Below, piece by piece: positions 17,656-25,590 of a stretch of DNA of 64,000 nucleotides. Source of the stretch: UBA981 sp942490995 (GTDB lineage: Bacteria > Pseudomonadota > Gammaproteobacteria > Ga0077536); the NCBI GenBank assembly GCA_942490995.1, contig CALOBG010000044.1:28017-92016 (forward strand), in the 5' to 3' direction. The position numbers and the translations under genes were made by a program. The notes under the pieces are model-generated. The model had not been told where the DNA came from. It ran no database searches and worked only from the letters and a program-made list of their open reading frames with translations. How positions within the stretch are numbered: the first letter of the stretch is position 1; each line of letters begins with the position of its first letter.

Positions 17656-18726
17656 CTATCTGAAGTGCGGCATGATCTCGGCGGCAACCTGCTGCACCAC
17701 TTCGCGGGCCGGCCGGATCGGCTGGATCGCGACCTGGTGGACGCCGGCGTCGCGCATGGCCTCGATCATGCCGAGGACTTCGGCCTTGGTTCCGGTCAGG
17801 GTGGTCGCCTGAATAATTTTTTTCGTCATCAGCGCTTCGTGTTCGTCCTTGAGGTGCTGCAGGTAGCCTTCGTAGAGTTTGAGATGACGGGTTTCGACCG
17901 GTGCGTCGGGTTCGCGATAGACGTCGGTAAAGGCCACCAGTTCATCACGCAGCCCGGCGGGCAATACGCTCGGGTCCTTATGGCACGACAGCGCAAAAAT
18001 ATTGCTGCTCGAGGCCACCATCGGGCCGACCGCTTCGCGCACTTCGCGGGTTTCAATCTGTTCGTCCGAATCGGTCAGGTAGAAAGCGGTCATCGACAGC
18101 ACATAAAGCTTGTCGGGATCGCGGCCGGCTTCCTCGGCGCCTTTGCGCATATTGCCGACCATCCACCTGACCAGGTCCGGGTGCACCGCGCCGAACAGGA
18201 TGATGCCGTCCGCGATCTGTCCGGCCAGGCGAGCCACGCGCGGACCGCTGGCCGAAATATAAATCGGGATGCGGGTTTTGATATCGATGAAGCCCATGTC
18301 CGGGTTCAGGAACTTGATTTTGCGCGTGCGCTTGCCTTCGGTGTAGTCGGTGATTTTGCCGTCGAACAGGTCGCGGCAGACGCGTACGTGCTCTTCGAGT
18401 TCGGCGACCCTGGCGGCCGGCATACCCATCGTGCGGCGGGTGGTGTTGCCGGTGCCGATGCCCATGATCGCGCGTCCTGGCGCCAGTTCGTTGATGGTCG
18501 CCATGCCGCAGGCCGACAGCGGCGCGATGCGCGAAGCCGGGTTGGTCACGCCGGGTCCGATCTTGATGGTCGAGGTGCGATCCGCGCACAGCGCCATCGC
18601 CGCGTACACCTCGCTGCCGAGCATCTGCGTGTCATACAGCCAGGCATGGGAAAAACCGTGGTCTTCCGCGAATTTTACGTCGCCGTGAATATGGCAGTCG
18701 CCCATGAATACGAAACCAAAATCCAT
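17656..18726 (-). CDS. LLM class oxidoreductase, probably F420-dependent
   Basis: The 356-residue protein is luciferase-like. It has MDFGFVFMGD at strand one, EDHGFSHAWLYDTQ, IKIGPGVTNPASR, ELAPGRAIMGIGTGN and IPIYISASGPRVARLAGQ. The last two are typical of the methylene-tetrahydromethanopterin-reductase-like F420 group. The substrate is unknown. The ATG at 18726 follows AGGAGACTC. It precedes no close same-strand gene; the esterase at 18789-19463 is upstream by 62 bp on the same strand, so co-transcription as OsmC / esterase / LLM (19974 to 17656) is possible. Confidence 0.87.
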   Translation of the reverse strand: MDFGFVFMGDCHIHGDVKFAEDHGFSHAWLYDTQMLGSEVYAAMALCADRTSTIKIGPGVTNPASRIAPLSACGMATINELAPGRAIMGIGTGNTTRRTMGMPAARVAELEEHVRVCRDLFDGKITDYTEGKRTRKIKFLNPDMGFIDIKTRIPIYISASGPRVARLAGQIADGIILFGAVHPDLVRWMVGNMRKGAEEAGRDPDKLYVLSMTAFYLTDSDEQIETREVREAVGPMVASSSNIFALSCHKDPSVLPAGLRDELVAFTDVYREPDAPVETRHLKLYEGYLQHLKDEHEALMTKKIIQATTLTGTKAEVLGMIEAMRDAGVHQVAIQPIRPAREVVQQVAAEIMPHFR

Positions 18727-18788
18727 TGCTGAGTCTCCTCGTCGTTATGCGGCGGTGTTCGATGTCAGAAAATTTATCAGATGCGGCC

Positions 18789-19463
18789 TCAGCGCGCCTG
18801 CGGCGCGGACAGGCGCGCGTTGATCCAGGCACCGATGGCCTTGATTTCGTCGAGATCGACGCCGTGCTCGACGTTATAGACGTGGTACTCGACCGGGTAG
18901 CCGAGCGCGCTGAGGGCGTCGTGGCTGGCCTGGCCGAAGCTTTCGGCAACCACCGGATCGTGGCGGCCATGACCGATCATGATCGGCAGATCGGCGTTCG
19001 CGGCATGCAGCTTGATCGAATCGCGGGTCGCGAAGTAGGTCGACAGGGCGACCAGTCCGCCGAGCCGTTCCGGGTAGCTCAGCGCCAGTTCGTAGGCAAC
19101 CGCGCCACCCTGTGAGAAGCCGGCGATGATGATCCGCCGGCTGTCGATGCCGCGGGCGTTTTCGCGCGCCACCAGGCGCGCGACCGCGGCCGCCGATGCG
19201 CGCAGCTGGGTTTCGTCGACGCGGCGTTCGAGGTTCATCTCGAGGATGTCGTACCACGCCGGCATGACAAAACCGTTATTGATGGTGACCGGGATCGCCG
19301 GTGCATGCGGAAATACGAAGCGCACGGCGTGGTCGGCGGCGAGACCGAGATGCGGCACGATGGGTTCGAAATCATGGCCATCGGCGCCGAGGCCGTGCAG
19401 CCAGATCACACTCGCCGTCGCGCTCGCGCTCGGTTCGACTTCTACGCAGGGCAGGTCTTCCAT
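18789..19463 (-). CDS. Carboxylesterase/phospholipase family alpha/beta hydrolase
   Basis: The 224-residue protein matches the bacterial carboxylesterase II / acyl-protein-thioesterase-like group. WLHGLGADGHDF is the oxyanion loop, MPAWYDI is the family landmark, and GFSQGGAVAYE holds the nucleophile Ser117. HGRHDPVV holds Asp169, and the histidine lies in NVEHGVD near residue 200. There is no signal peptide. It lies 7 bp after the OsmC gene on the same strand, which suggests co-expression. The physiological ester is unknown. Confidence 0.9.
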   Translation of the reverse strand: MEDLPCVEVEPSASATASVIWLHGLGADGHDFEPIVPHLGLAADHAVRFVFPHAPAIPVTINNGFVMPAWYDILEMNLERRVDETQLRASAAAVARLVARENARGIDSRRIIIAGFSQGGAVAYELALSYPERLGGLVALSTYFATRDSIKLHAANADLPIMIGHGRHDPVVAESFGQASHDALSALGYPVEYHVYNVEHGVDLDEIKAIGAWINARLSAPQAR

Positions 19464-19470
19464 GACTGGT

Positions 19471-19974
19471 TCAGAGGCTGCTTAGTTTGAGGTCGACGGC
19501 AACCGGGGTGGTGAGCATGTCCAGCACCGGGCAGTGGGCATCGACGGTCTGCTTGAGGCGTTCGAGGTCGGCGCGCGGGGCGTCGGAATCGATCTCGATT
19601 TCACCGCGGATGGTGTTGAACCCGGCGCGAGCCTGATCGTTGACGCCAAAAAAGGCGCCGAGATCGATGTCACCCTCGAGGCGGATCGCGACCCGCTTGA
19701 TGTCGATGCCGAGCGCGGTGGCGTACCCCTTGTAGGTAATTTCCTGGCAGGCGGCCAGTGCCGCAAGCAGCATTTCGACCGGTGTGGGTCCGCTGTCACC
19801 GCCACCGATCTGGGTCGGTTCGTCGATCACCACGGCGTGGCTGCGAATGGTGACGTCGGAACGGAACGGCTGCCTGAGTTCCGAGGCGGTGCGAAAAGTA
19901 ACGCGCGCGTCGGCGGGATTGAGTCGAAACTTTTCCTGCGTGGCGGCGATGGTGGTGGCCAGCGTGCTGCTCAT
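19471..19974 (-). CDS. OsmC family protein
   Basis: The start is the ATG at 19974 (MSSTLATTIA), giving 167 residues. OsmC/YhfA hallmarks are GGGDSGPTPVEMLLAALAAC, whose cysteine is the first peroxidatic residue, and a second cysteine in VDAHCPVLDML near residue 148. OsmC proteins reduce organic hydroperoxides through this cysteine pair. The open frame continues about 158 codons upstream, but that part is low-complexity and antisense to the neighbouring SDR gene. The stop is 7 bp before the esterase start. Confidence 0.88.
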   Translation of the reverse strand: MSSTLATTIAATQEKFRLNPADARVTFRTASELRQPFRSDVTIRSHAVVIDEPTQIGGGDSGPTPVEMLLAALAACQEITYKGYATALGIDIKRVAIRLEGDIDLGAFFGVNDQARAGFNTIRGEIEIDSDAPRADLERLKQTVDAHCPVLDMLTTPVAVDLKLSSL

Positions 19975-20140
19975 GATGGTTGCCCGATCGACGATAAACG
20001 GCCATTTAAACCGATCCGGGGGGATTTTGGCATCGCACACCGATGATGCGAAGCGGGCGCATCCGCCGCGGGCGCGAAAAATTCCAGGATAGGTTCTATC
20101 ATACGGCCTGCTCAGTTGGCGGGCCGATGCGAGGGGTTTT

Positions 20141-20962
20141 ATGCGTTTCACCGACCAGGTGTGTGTCATTACCGGCGCTGGCTCCGGGATCGGGCGCGGC
20201 CTCGCCGACGCCCTCGGCGCCGAGGGCGCGATCCTGGCGCTGTCGGATATCGACCTGGCGGCCGTCGAGCAGACCGCCGCGGCCGTCAACGCGGCAGGCC
20301 CGGGTCGCGCCAGCGCGGTGGCGCTGGACGTGACCGATGCGGCCGCGGTGCAGGCGCATGTTGACGCGGTTGCCGCCGAGTATGGACGGCTGGACCTGAT
20401 CTTCAATAATGCCGGGATCGCGGTGGCCGGCGATGCGCGCGACCTCACCGTGGCGCACTGGCGACGGGTTGTCGAGGTTAACCTGATGGGGGTGATCCAC
20501 GGCGCGGACGCGGCCTACAAAATCATGGCCCGACAGGGTTCCGGGCATATCGTCAACATCTCGTCGCTGTCCGGGCTGATCCCGTTTCCAAGCAATATTC
20601 CTTACGGCACCACCAAGCACGCCGTGGTCGGGCTGTCGCTCGGCCTGCGCGCGGAAGGTGAGGATCTCGGCGTGCGCGTCAGTGCCGTGTGTCCGGGTTT
20701 CATCGAATCGAATATCTACACCGCCAGCGAAGCCGTCAACGTGCCGGCGGCAGACCGCAGCGACGAGCTGCCGTTCAAAAAAGTGCCAACCGCGGTGGCA
20801 GCGCAGAAAATCCTGCGCGGCGTCGAGCGTAACCAGGCGCTAATCGTGTTTCCCGCTTATGCCAGGATCATCTGGTGGCTGTATCGACTCAATGCGCGTC
20901 TCGTCAACCGCACCGGCGCACAGCTCATCCGCGAATTCCGCAAACTCCGACAGGTGGACTGA
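20141..20962 (+). CDS. Short-chain dehydrogenase/reductase
   Basis: The 273-residue classical SDR has the cofactor loop TGAGSGIG (11-18), Asp in LALSDIDL favouring NAD(H), NNAG, and the catalytic set Ser in ISSLSG with Tyr155 and Lys159 (YGTTK). A hydrophobic C-terminal stretch (IVFPAYARIIWWLYRL) may associate with the membrane, as in SDRs acting on lipid-like alcohols. It leads a tight same-strand series. The next gene starts 3 bp after its stop, followed by a second MaoC-type gene and a membrane protein. With the two dehydratases it could form a hydroxyacyl/enoyl-thioester module; the substrate is unknown. Confidence 0.9.
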   Translation: MRFTDQVCVITGAGSGIGRGLADALGAEGAILALSDIDLAAVEQTAAAVNAAGPGRASAVALDVTDAAAVQAHVDAVAAEYGRLDLIFNNAGIAVAGDARDLTVAHWRRVVEVNLMGVIHGADAAYKIMARQGSGHIVNISSLSGLIPFPSNIPYGTTKHAVVGLSLGLRAEGEDLGVRVSAVCPGFIESNIYTASEAVNVPAADRSDELPFKKVPTAVAAQKILRGVERNQALIVFPAYARIIWWLYRLNARLVNRTGAQLIREFRKLRQVD

Positions 20963-20965
20963 AAC

Positions 20966-21433
20966 GTGAGTAACGACACCGCGGCGCCGGTTCTGAGCAC
21001 CGATCTGATCGGCTATCGGACGCCGGAGTTCACCGTCGAGGTCGAAAAAGGCCGGCTGCGCCTGTTCGCCAAGGCGATCGGCCAGGACGACCCGATTTAC
21101 CGCGACGAGCAGGCCGCGCGGGCCGCCGGCTACCGCTCGCTGCCGGTGCCGCCGACCTTTCTGTTCTGCCTCGAGATGGAGCGCGACGATCCCTACGACT
21201 GGTTCGCGGCCCTCAAGCTGCCGCTCGGCAAGGTTCTGCACGGGGAACAGGCTTTCCGCTACCACGCCACCGCCTGCGCAGGTGACGTATTGCGATTCAG
21301 CGGCGAAGTCATCGACATTTATCACAAGAAGGGCGGCGCCCTGGAATTTCTTGTGCAGCGTAATTTTGTCACGCTCGACGACGGTACCGCGATCGCGGAA
21401 TTCGATCGCAGCATTGTGATCCGGCACGGCTAG
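20966..21433 (+). CDS. MaoC-like dehydratase, N-terminal hot-dog half (FAS1-type)
   Basis: The 155-residue protein starts with GTG 20966, 3 bp after the SDR stop. The FAS1-like MaoC N-terminal domain is shown by EVEKGRLRLFAKAIGQDDP, RDEQAARAAGYRSLPVPPT and LHGEQAFRYH. These domains lack the catalytic Asp-His pair and form a heterodimer with a catalytic hot-dog subunit. The next gene supplies exactly that partner. Together they probably hydrate or dehydrate an enoyl/3-hydroxyacyl-CoA. The gap to the partner is 13 bp. Confidence 0.88.
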   Translation: MSNDTAAPVLSTDLIGYRTPEFTVEVEKGRLRLFAKAIGQDDPIYRDEQAARAAGYRSLPVPPTFLFCLEMERDDPYDWFAALKLPLGKVLHGEQAFRYHATACAGDVLRFSGEVIDIYHKKGGALEFLVQRNFVTLDDGTAIAEFDRSIVIRHG

Positions 21434-21446
21434 CGGGGTGTTGGTG

Positions 21447-21878
21447 ATGGAAACGACCATGAAGACACCCAGCTACGACGCAATCGAAATCGGCGACGTG
21501 CTGCCGCCGGTAGTCATGGCGCCGCTGACGCGGCGCACGCTGGCGATTTACTGCGGCGCTTCCGGTGATCACAATCCGGTCCACGTCGACAGCGATTTTG
21601 CGCGTGAGGCGGGTCTGGGCGATGTCATCGCGCACGGCATGCTGATCATGGCCTATACCGGTCGAGTGCTGACGAACTGGGTACCGCAGACGCAGATCCT
21701 GAGTTTCGATACGCGTTTCCTGGCCATGACGCGCATCGGCGATGCCATCACCGCCAGCGCGCGGGTGAGCGAAAAGTTTATCGACGGCGACCAGCGCTGC
21801 GTGCGGGTAGACGTGCAGGCTGCCGACCACAAGGGCGAACTCAAAACGACGGGTGTCGCCGTTATTGCGCTGAAATGA
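21447..21878 (+). CDS. MaoC-like dehydratase, catalytic hot-dog half
   Basis: The product is about 143 residues from ATG 21447, chosen because GGGG lies about 8 nt upstream; GTG 21438 is in frame. The catalytic motif YCGASGDHNPVHVD carries the Asp and His of R-specific enoyl-CoA hydratases, followed by AHGMLIMAYTGR. It pairs with the upstream non-catalytic half (20966-21433). Its stop overlaps the start of the membrane-protein gene (ATGA at 21875-21878), so translation is coupled. Confidence 0.9.
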   Translation: METTMKTPSYDAIEIGDVLPPVVMAPLTRRTLAIYCGASGDHNPVHVDSDFAREAGLGDVIAHGMLIMAYTGRVLTNWVPQTQILSFDTRFLAMTRIGDAITASARVSEKFIDGDQRCVRVDVQAADHKGELKTTGVAVIALK

Positions 21879-22549
21879 GTGTGGCCGTGCTCGCGCCCGG
21901 CGCGCGTCGCGAGCGCGCGATCGGTGATTTCCTGTTTGTCACCCAGGTTCTGTGCGCCCTGGGCTTCGGCATTGCGCAGTTTCAGGTCATGCGTACCACC
22001 ATCGCCGGGGTCTCGATAACCTGGATTGCGCTGTGGATGGCGTTTCTGATCGTCAACCTGGTGCTGGCCCTGAACGCCAGGGCGGCCTACGCCGACCGTG
22101 CCATTCACCAGGCCGTGGTCGTGTATGCGGTGTGGACGGCGGTCAGCGCGGTGGTGCTCGTCGGGCTCCTGCTCGCGGGCGGGCAATGGAATTTTGTCGA
22201 TACAGTCACCGCTTGGATCACGCTTGGCGGCGTGGCCGGCGCGATCACGGTCGGACGCAGCCGAGGCCTCAGTATTTCGGACCCGATGGTACGCGCCGCT
22301 TTTGCGGTATTCTTCAAATGCGTACCGCAGCTGACTCTGGCCTGGAATATCGCCCGCGATGGCGGTGAGGGGGTCGCCGCGTTCGCGATTTTTACCGGGC
22401 ATGTGATGATCATGATGCGCCTGCTGCAGGTCTGGTACTCGGCCCGGACGGCGGGCTGGGACCGCAACCGGCGCGGCATCGTCATCGGCGAAGCGGCCAA
22501 CGAAGGCAGTTGGCTGGTGACGACCGCGGTGTGGCTGGCGGTAGTGTGA
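21875..22549 (+). CDS. Polytopic membrane protein with a PQ-loop-like motif
   Basis: The 224-residue protein has about six hydrophobic helices and basic loops (RRER at the N-terminus, WDRNRRG near the end). The segment FFKCVPQLTLAWNIAR has the Pro-Gln core found in PQ-loop transporters, but the usual repeat of two such motifs is not obvious. I do not recognise the family. Its start overlaps the MaoC stop by 4 bp, so it is coupled to the SDR/MaoC operon. A transport or membrane-anchoring role for that pathway is only an inference. Confidence 0.6.
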   Translation: MSVAVLAPGARRERAIGDFLFVTQVLCALGFGIAQFQVMRTTIAGVSITWIALWMAFLIVNLVLALNARAAYADRAIHQAVVVYAVWTAVSAVVLVGLLLAGGQWNFVDTVTAWITLGGVAGAITVGRSRGLSISDPMVRAAFAVFFKCVPQLTLAWNIARDGGEGVAAFAIFTGHVMIMMRLLQVWYSARTAGWDRNRRGIVIGEAANEGSWLVTTAVWLAVV

Positions 22550-22567
22550 GGGCGAGGGAGGAGTACG

Positions 22568-23020
22568 GTGATCGAAGTCAACGGCATGGCGCATGTGATC
22601 CTGAGCGTCAGCGAATGGGATGCGTGCCGCGCGTTCTACCGGCGGCTGATGCCGTTTCTGGGCATGACCCAGACCTTTGACGGCGAGGAAATGAATTATT
22701 ACGTTGGCGGACGGACCGCTATCGGCATCAGCCGTTGTGCGCCGGAGTTCGAGCAGCAGCGTTTCAGGCAAACCGGCGTTGGCCTGCACCATCTGTGTCT
22801 GCGCGCGCGCAGCCGCGCGGATGTCGACGCCGTGTACCGCGAACTCCTCGAACTCGAGGCGACCATCGTGCACCCGCCGCAGGTCGAGCCGTGGGCGCCC
22901 GGCTACTACTCGGTGCTGTTCGAGGATCCGGCCGGGATCCGCCTGGAGATCAATTTTGTTCCTGGCAAGGGACTGCTCGCCGAGGACGTCAGTTTCTCGC
23001 CCGGAGAAGATTATCGCTGA
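22568..23020 (+). CDS. VOC family (glyoxalase-like) protein
   Basis: The 150-residue protein starts with GTG 22568 after GAGGGAGGAG. The vicinal-oxygen-chelate signature is visible in both halves: GMAHVILSVSEWDACRAFY with GGRTAIGIS, then GLHHLCLRARSRADVDAVY and YYSVLFEDPAGIRLEI. His and Glu residues in these strands are the likely metal ligands. The family covers isomerases, dioxygenases and resistance proteins, so the reaction cannot be stated. It follows the membrane gene by 18 bp and precedes the biotin-carboxylase unit by about 80 bp. Confidence 0.82.
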   Translation: MIEVNGMAHVILSVSEWDACRAFYRRLMPFLGMTQTFDGEEMNYYVGGRTAIGISRCAPEFEQQRFRQTGVGLHHLCLRARSRADVDAVYRELLELEATIVHPPQVEPWAPGYYSVLFEDPAGIRLEINFVPGKGLLAEDVSFSPGEDYR

Positions 23021-23098
23021 ACGCCAACAACGCTTCTCGAGTACGCGACCCATCGCGTCGCGCGATTGTTCAAGGCTTCCTCTAGACGCAGGAGAATT

Positions 23099-23344
23099 AT
23101 GATGAGTACGAAACAGATACTGTCGCCGCTGCCGGGGACGTTTTACCGTCGCCCGTCACCCGACAGTCCGCCGTTCAAGGAAGACGGCGACGCGGTCAGT
23201 ACCGGCGACGTGATCGGCCTGGTCGAAGTCATGAAAAATTTTCAGGAAGTGGCGGCGGAAGTCGACGGCAAAGCGATCTGTTACGTCATCGAAGACGGCG
23301 AGGCGATCATGGCTGGCGCGGTCATTGCCGAGGTCGAGGGATGA
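23099..23344 (+). CDS. Small biotin carboxyl carrier protein
   Basis: The ATG at 23099 (another ATG follows at 23102) lies after AGGAGAA and gives about 81 residues. It has only the biotinyl domain: LPGTFYRRPSPDSPPF, the hammerhead lead-in DVIGLVEVMKNF with the biotinylated Lys46, and ends in AVIAEVEG. The usual AccB N-terminal Ala/Pro region is absent, and the motif is EVMKN rather than EAMKM. Its stop overlaps the biotin carboxylase start by 4 bp (ATGA), so the two are translated together. It is probably the carboxyl-biotin carrier for the PxpB/PxpC-type partners downstream. Confidence 0.87.
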   Translation: MMSTKQILSPLPGTFYRRPSPDSPPFKEDGDAVSTGDVIGLVEVMKNFQEVAAEVDGKAICYVIEDGEAIMAGAVIAEVEG

Positions 23345-24711
23345 GTCTCGGTTCGGTAATGATCGCCAATCGTGGCGAAATCGCGGTGCGCATCATTCAG
23401 GCCTGCCGCGCGCTCGGGATCCGAACCGTACAGGCGCACAGCAGCGCTGACGCTGACTCGCTGGCCGTGCGCATGGCCGACGAGGCGATTGAAATCGGCC
23501 CGCCGCCGGCGGCCAAGTCCTACCTGAATATCGAGGCGTTGATCGACGCGGCACGCAGCAGCGGGGTCGATGCCGTCCACCCCGGTTACGGCTTTCTCGC
23601 CGAAAACGCCGACTTCGCCGACGCGGTGGTCGCGGCCGGCCTCAGGTTCGTCGGCCCTGACGGCGATTCCATACGCCTGCTCGGCGACAAGGTCGAAGCG
23701 CGCAAGGTCGCGGCGCGTGCCGGCGTGCCGACGGTACCGGGCAGCGATGGCCGGGTCGACGATATCGACACCGCGCGCGAGATCGTCGAGCGTATCGGGT
23801 TCCCGGTCATGATCAAGGCCGCCGCCGGCGGTGGCGGGCGCGGTATCCGTATTGCCGATGATTTCGCCGCGTTTGAACGCTTTTTCCCGCAGGCCTCGAC
23901 CGAAGCGGCCTCGGCGTTCGGCGACGGCGGGCTGTATATCGAAAAAGTGATCGATCCGGCGCGCCATATCGAGGTCCAGATCCTCGGTGACGGTAAACGC
24001 TTCGTGCATTGTTTCGAGCGCGAGTGCTCGCTGCAACGGCGGCGCCAGAAAGTCTGGGAAGAGGCGCCGGCATTCGGCCTGTCATCGGCCGTGCGCAGTG
24101 CGATGTGCGACAGCGCGGTGGCACTGGCGCGCGAGGTCGGCTATCGCGGCGCGGGCACGGTCGAGTACCTCTACGATGCGGCGAGCGAGTCGTATTACTT
24201 CATCGAGGTCAATACCCGCATCCAGGTCGAACACCCGGTAACGGAAATGATCACCGGCATCGATCTGGTACAGACCATGCTGCGCATTGCCGGTGGCGAG
24301 GCGCTGGACCTGAAACAGGATGAAATCCGGGTCGCCGGCCACGCTATCGAATGCCGCATCAATGCCGAGGATCCGGCCAGGAACTTCATGCCCTGGCCGG
24401 GTACGGTCGACGCGCTCAGCGTGCCGGATGGTGCTGACGTGCGCTTCGATACCATGCTGTATTCCGGTTACACCGTGCCGCCGTTCTACGATTCGCTGTT
24501 GGGCAAACTGATCGTGCGCGGCGAGGACCGCGAACGTTGCCTGGCGGCGTTGGGCAAGGCGCTGGCGGCGCTCGAGATCGGCGGGCTGCCAACGACGGTG
24601 CCACTGCATGTCGCGCTGGCGGCGGACGCCGACGTTGCTGCCGGCAACTTCGATACCAAGTTCCTGGAACGCTGGCTGACGCACAGCTTCCAACCCAAAG
24701 AGGAGGCATGA
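23341..24711 (+). CDS. Biotin carboxylase subunit
   Basis: The 456-residue protein is a full biotin carboxylase. It has MIANRGEIAVRI at the N-terminus, HPGYGFLAENADFA, the ATP-grasp glycine loop KAAAGGGGRGIRI, ECSLQRRRQKVWEEAPA, and the catalytic EVNTRIQVEHPVTEM. It carboxylates biotin with ATP and bicarbonate. No acyl-CoA carboxyltransferase genes follow. Instead pxpB- and pxpC-like genes come next, so the carboxyl group may go to a non-acyl-CoA substrate. It is coupled to the biotin carrier by a 4-bp overlap and separated from the pxpB-like gene by 3 bp. Confidence 0.93.
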   Translation: MSLGSVMIANRGEIAVRIIQACRALGIRTVQAHSSADADSLAVRMADEAIEIGPPPAAKSYLNIEALIDAARSSGVDAVHPGYGFLAENADFADAVVAAGLRFVGPDGDSIRLLGDKVEARKVAARAGVPTVPGSDGRVDDIDTAREIVERIGFPVMIKAAAGGGGRGIRIADDFAAFERFFPQASTEAASAFGDGGLYIEKVIDPARHIEVQILGDGKRFVHCFERECSLQRRRQKVWEEAPAFGLSSAVRSAMCDSAVALAREVGYRGAGTVEYLYDAASESYYFIEVNTRIQVEHPVTEMITGIDLVQTMLRIAGGEALDLKQDEIRVAGHAIECRINAEDPARNFMPWPGTVDALSVPDGADVRFDTMLYSGYTVPPFYDSLLGKLIVRGEDRERCLAALGKALAALEIGGLPTTVPLHVALAADADVAAGNFDTKFLERWLTHSFQPKEEA

Positions 24712-24714
24712 GCC

Positions 24715-25590
24715 ATGCAAACCCGCTTCAGCTTCGGCGGCGATGAGCACCTGTTGTGCGAGGTGTCCGAAGACATGTCAATGACGGCTTTTTTCAAGAG
24801 CCTGACCGTGACGCGGACGATTCGCGAAAACAATATCAAGGGTGTGACCGAGGTCTGCGGCGGCAACGCCTCCTACCTGGTGCGCTTCGATCCCGATCTG
24901 ATCCATCCCAACGATCTGCGCGCCGAAATCGAAGCCCTCGATCGCGCCGCCGAACAAAGCGTGCCGGTGCTCGAAACGCGCATTTTTGAACTGCCGATTT
25001 ACTATCAGGACCCCTGGACCGCGGCGACCATGACCCAGTTTCGCGAACGCCGTCAGGATCCGGACGTGACGGATCTGGAGTATTGCGCGCGTATCAATGG
25101 CCACGACTCGGTGGCATCGTTCATCGCCGCGCATCATGGTTCGCCGTGGTTCGTGTCGCAGGTCGGGTTTGTCTGCGGTGTGCCGTGGTTTTACCAGATG
25201 GTCGAACGCGAGCGTCAGATCGAGGCGCCGAAATACGTGCGGCCACGTACCGATACGCCGCGACACACGATCGGACATGGCGGCGCCTTTACCTGTATTT
25301 ACGCCGTGCGCGGCGCCGGTGGCTACCAGATGTTCGGCATGACACCGATGCCGATCTACGATCCCGAGCAGTCGGTGAGCTGGATGCGCGACTCGATGGC
25401 GATGTGCCGGCCCGGTGACATCGCCAAGTTCCGGCCTATCGACCGCGAGGAATACGACGCCACGCTGGCCGCCATCGAGGCCGGCAGTTTCGAGCCGATC
25501 ATCCGCGAAGTGCGTTTCGACCTGCGCGAGTTCGAGGCTGACATCGATGGCTATAACGCGCGCCTGACGGGGGTGCTGTATGACCATTAA
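24715..25590 (+). CDS. PxpB/KipI-like subunit (5-oxoprolinase / urea-carboxylase family)
   Basis: The 291-residue protein matches the carboxyltransferase subdomain C/D family (KipI, PxpB, allophanate hydrolase subunit 1). It has SYLVRFDPDLIHP, a VLETRIFELPIYY segment, FVSQVGFVCGVPWFYQM, and GGAFTCIYAVRGAGGYQMFG, whose glycine pattern is closest to the urea-carboxylase version. The ATG follows the biotin carboxylase stop by 3 bp, and the stop overlaps the pxpC-like start by 11 bp. With PxpC it forms the half that acts on the amide or lactam substrate. PxpA (LamB/YcsF family) is not in the window. Confidence 0.87.
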   Translation: MQTRFSFGGDEHLLCEVSEDMSMTAFFKSLTVTRTIRENNIKGVTEVCGGNASYLVRFDPDLIHPNDLRAEIEALDRAAEQSVPVLETRIFELPIYYQDPWTAATMTQFRERRQDPDVTDLEYCARINGHDSVASFIAAHHGSPWFVSQVGFVCGVPWFYQMVERERQIEAPKYVRPRTDTPRHTIGHGGAFTCIYAVRGAGGYQMFGMTPMPIYDPEQSVSWMRDSMAMCRPGDIAKFRPIDREEYDATLAAIEAGSFEPIIREVRFDLREFEADIDGYNARLTGVLYDH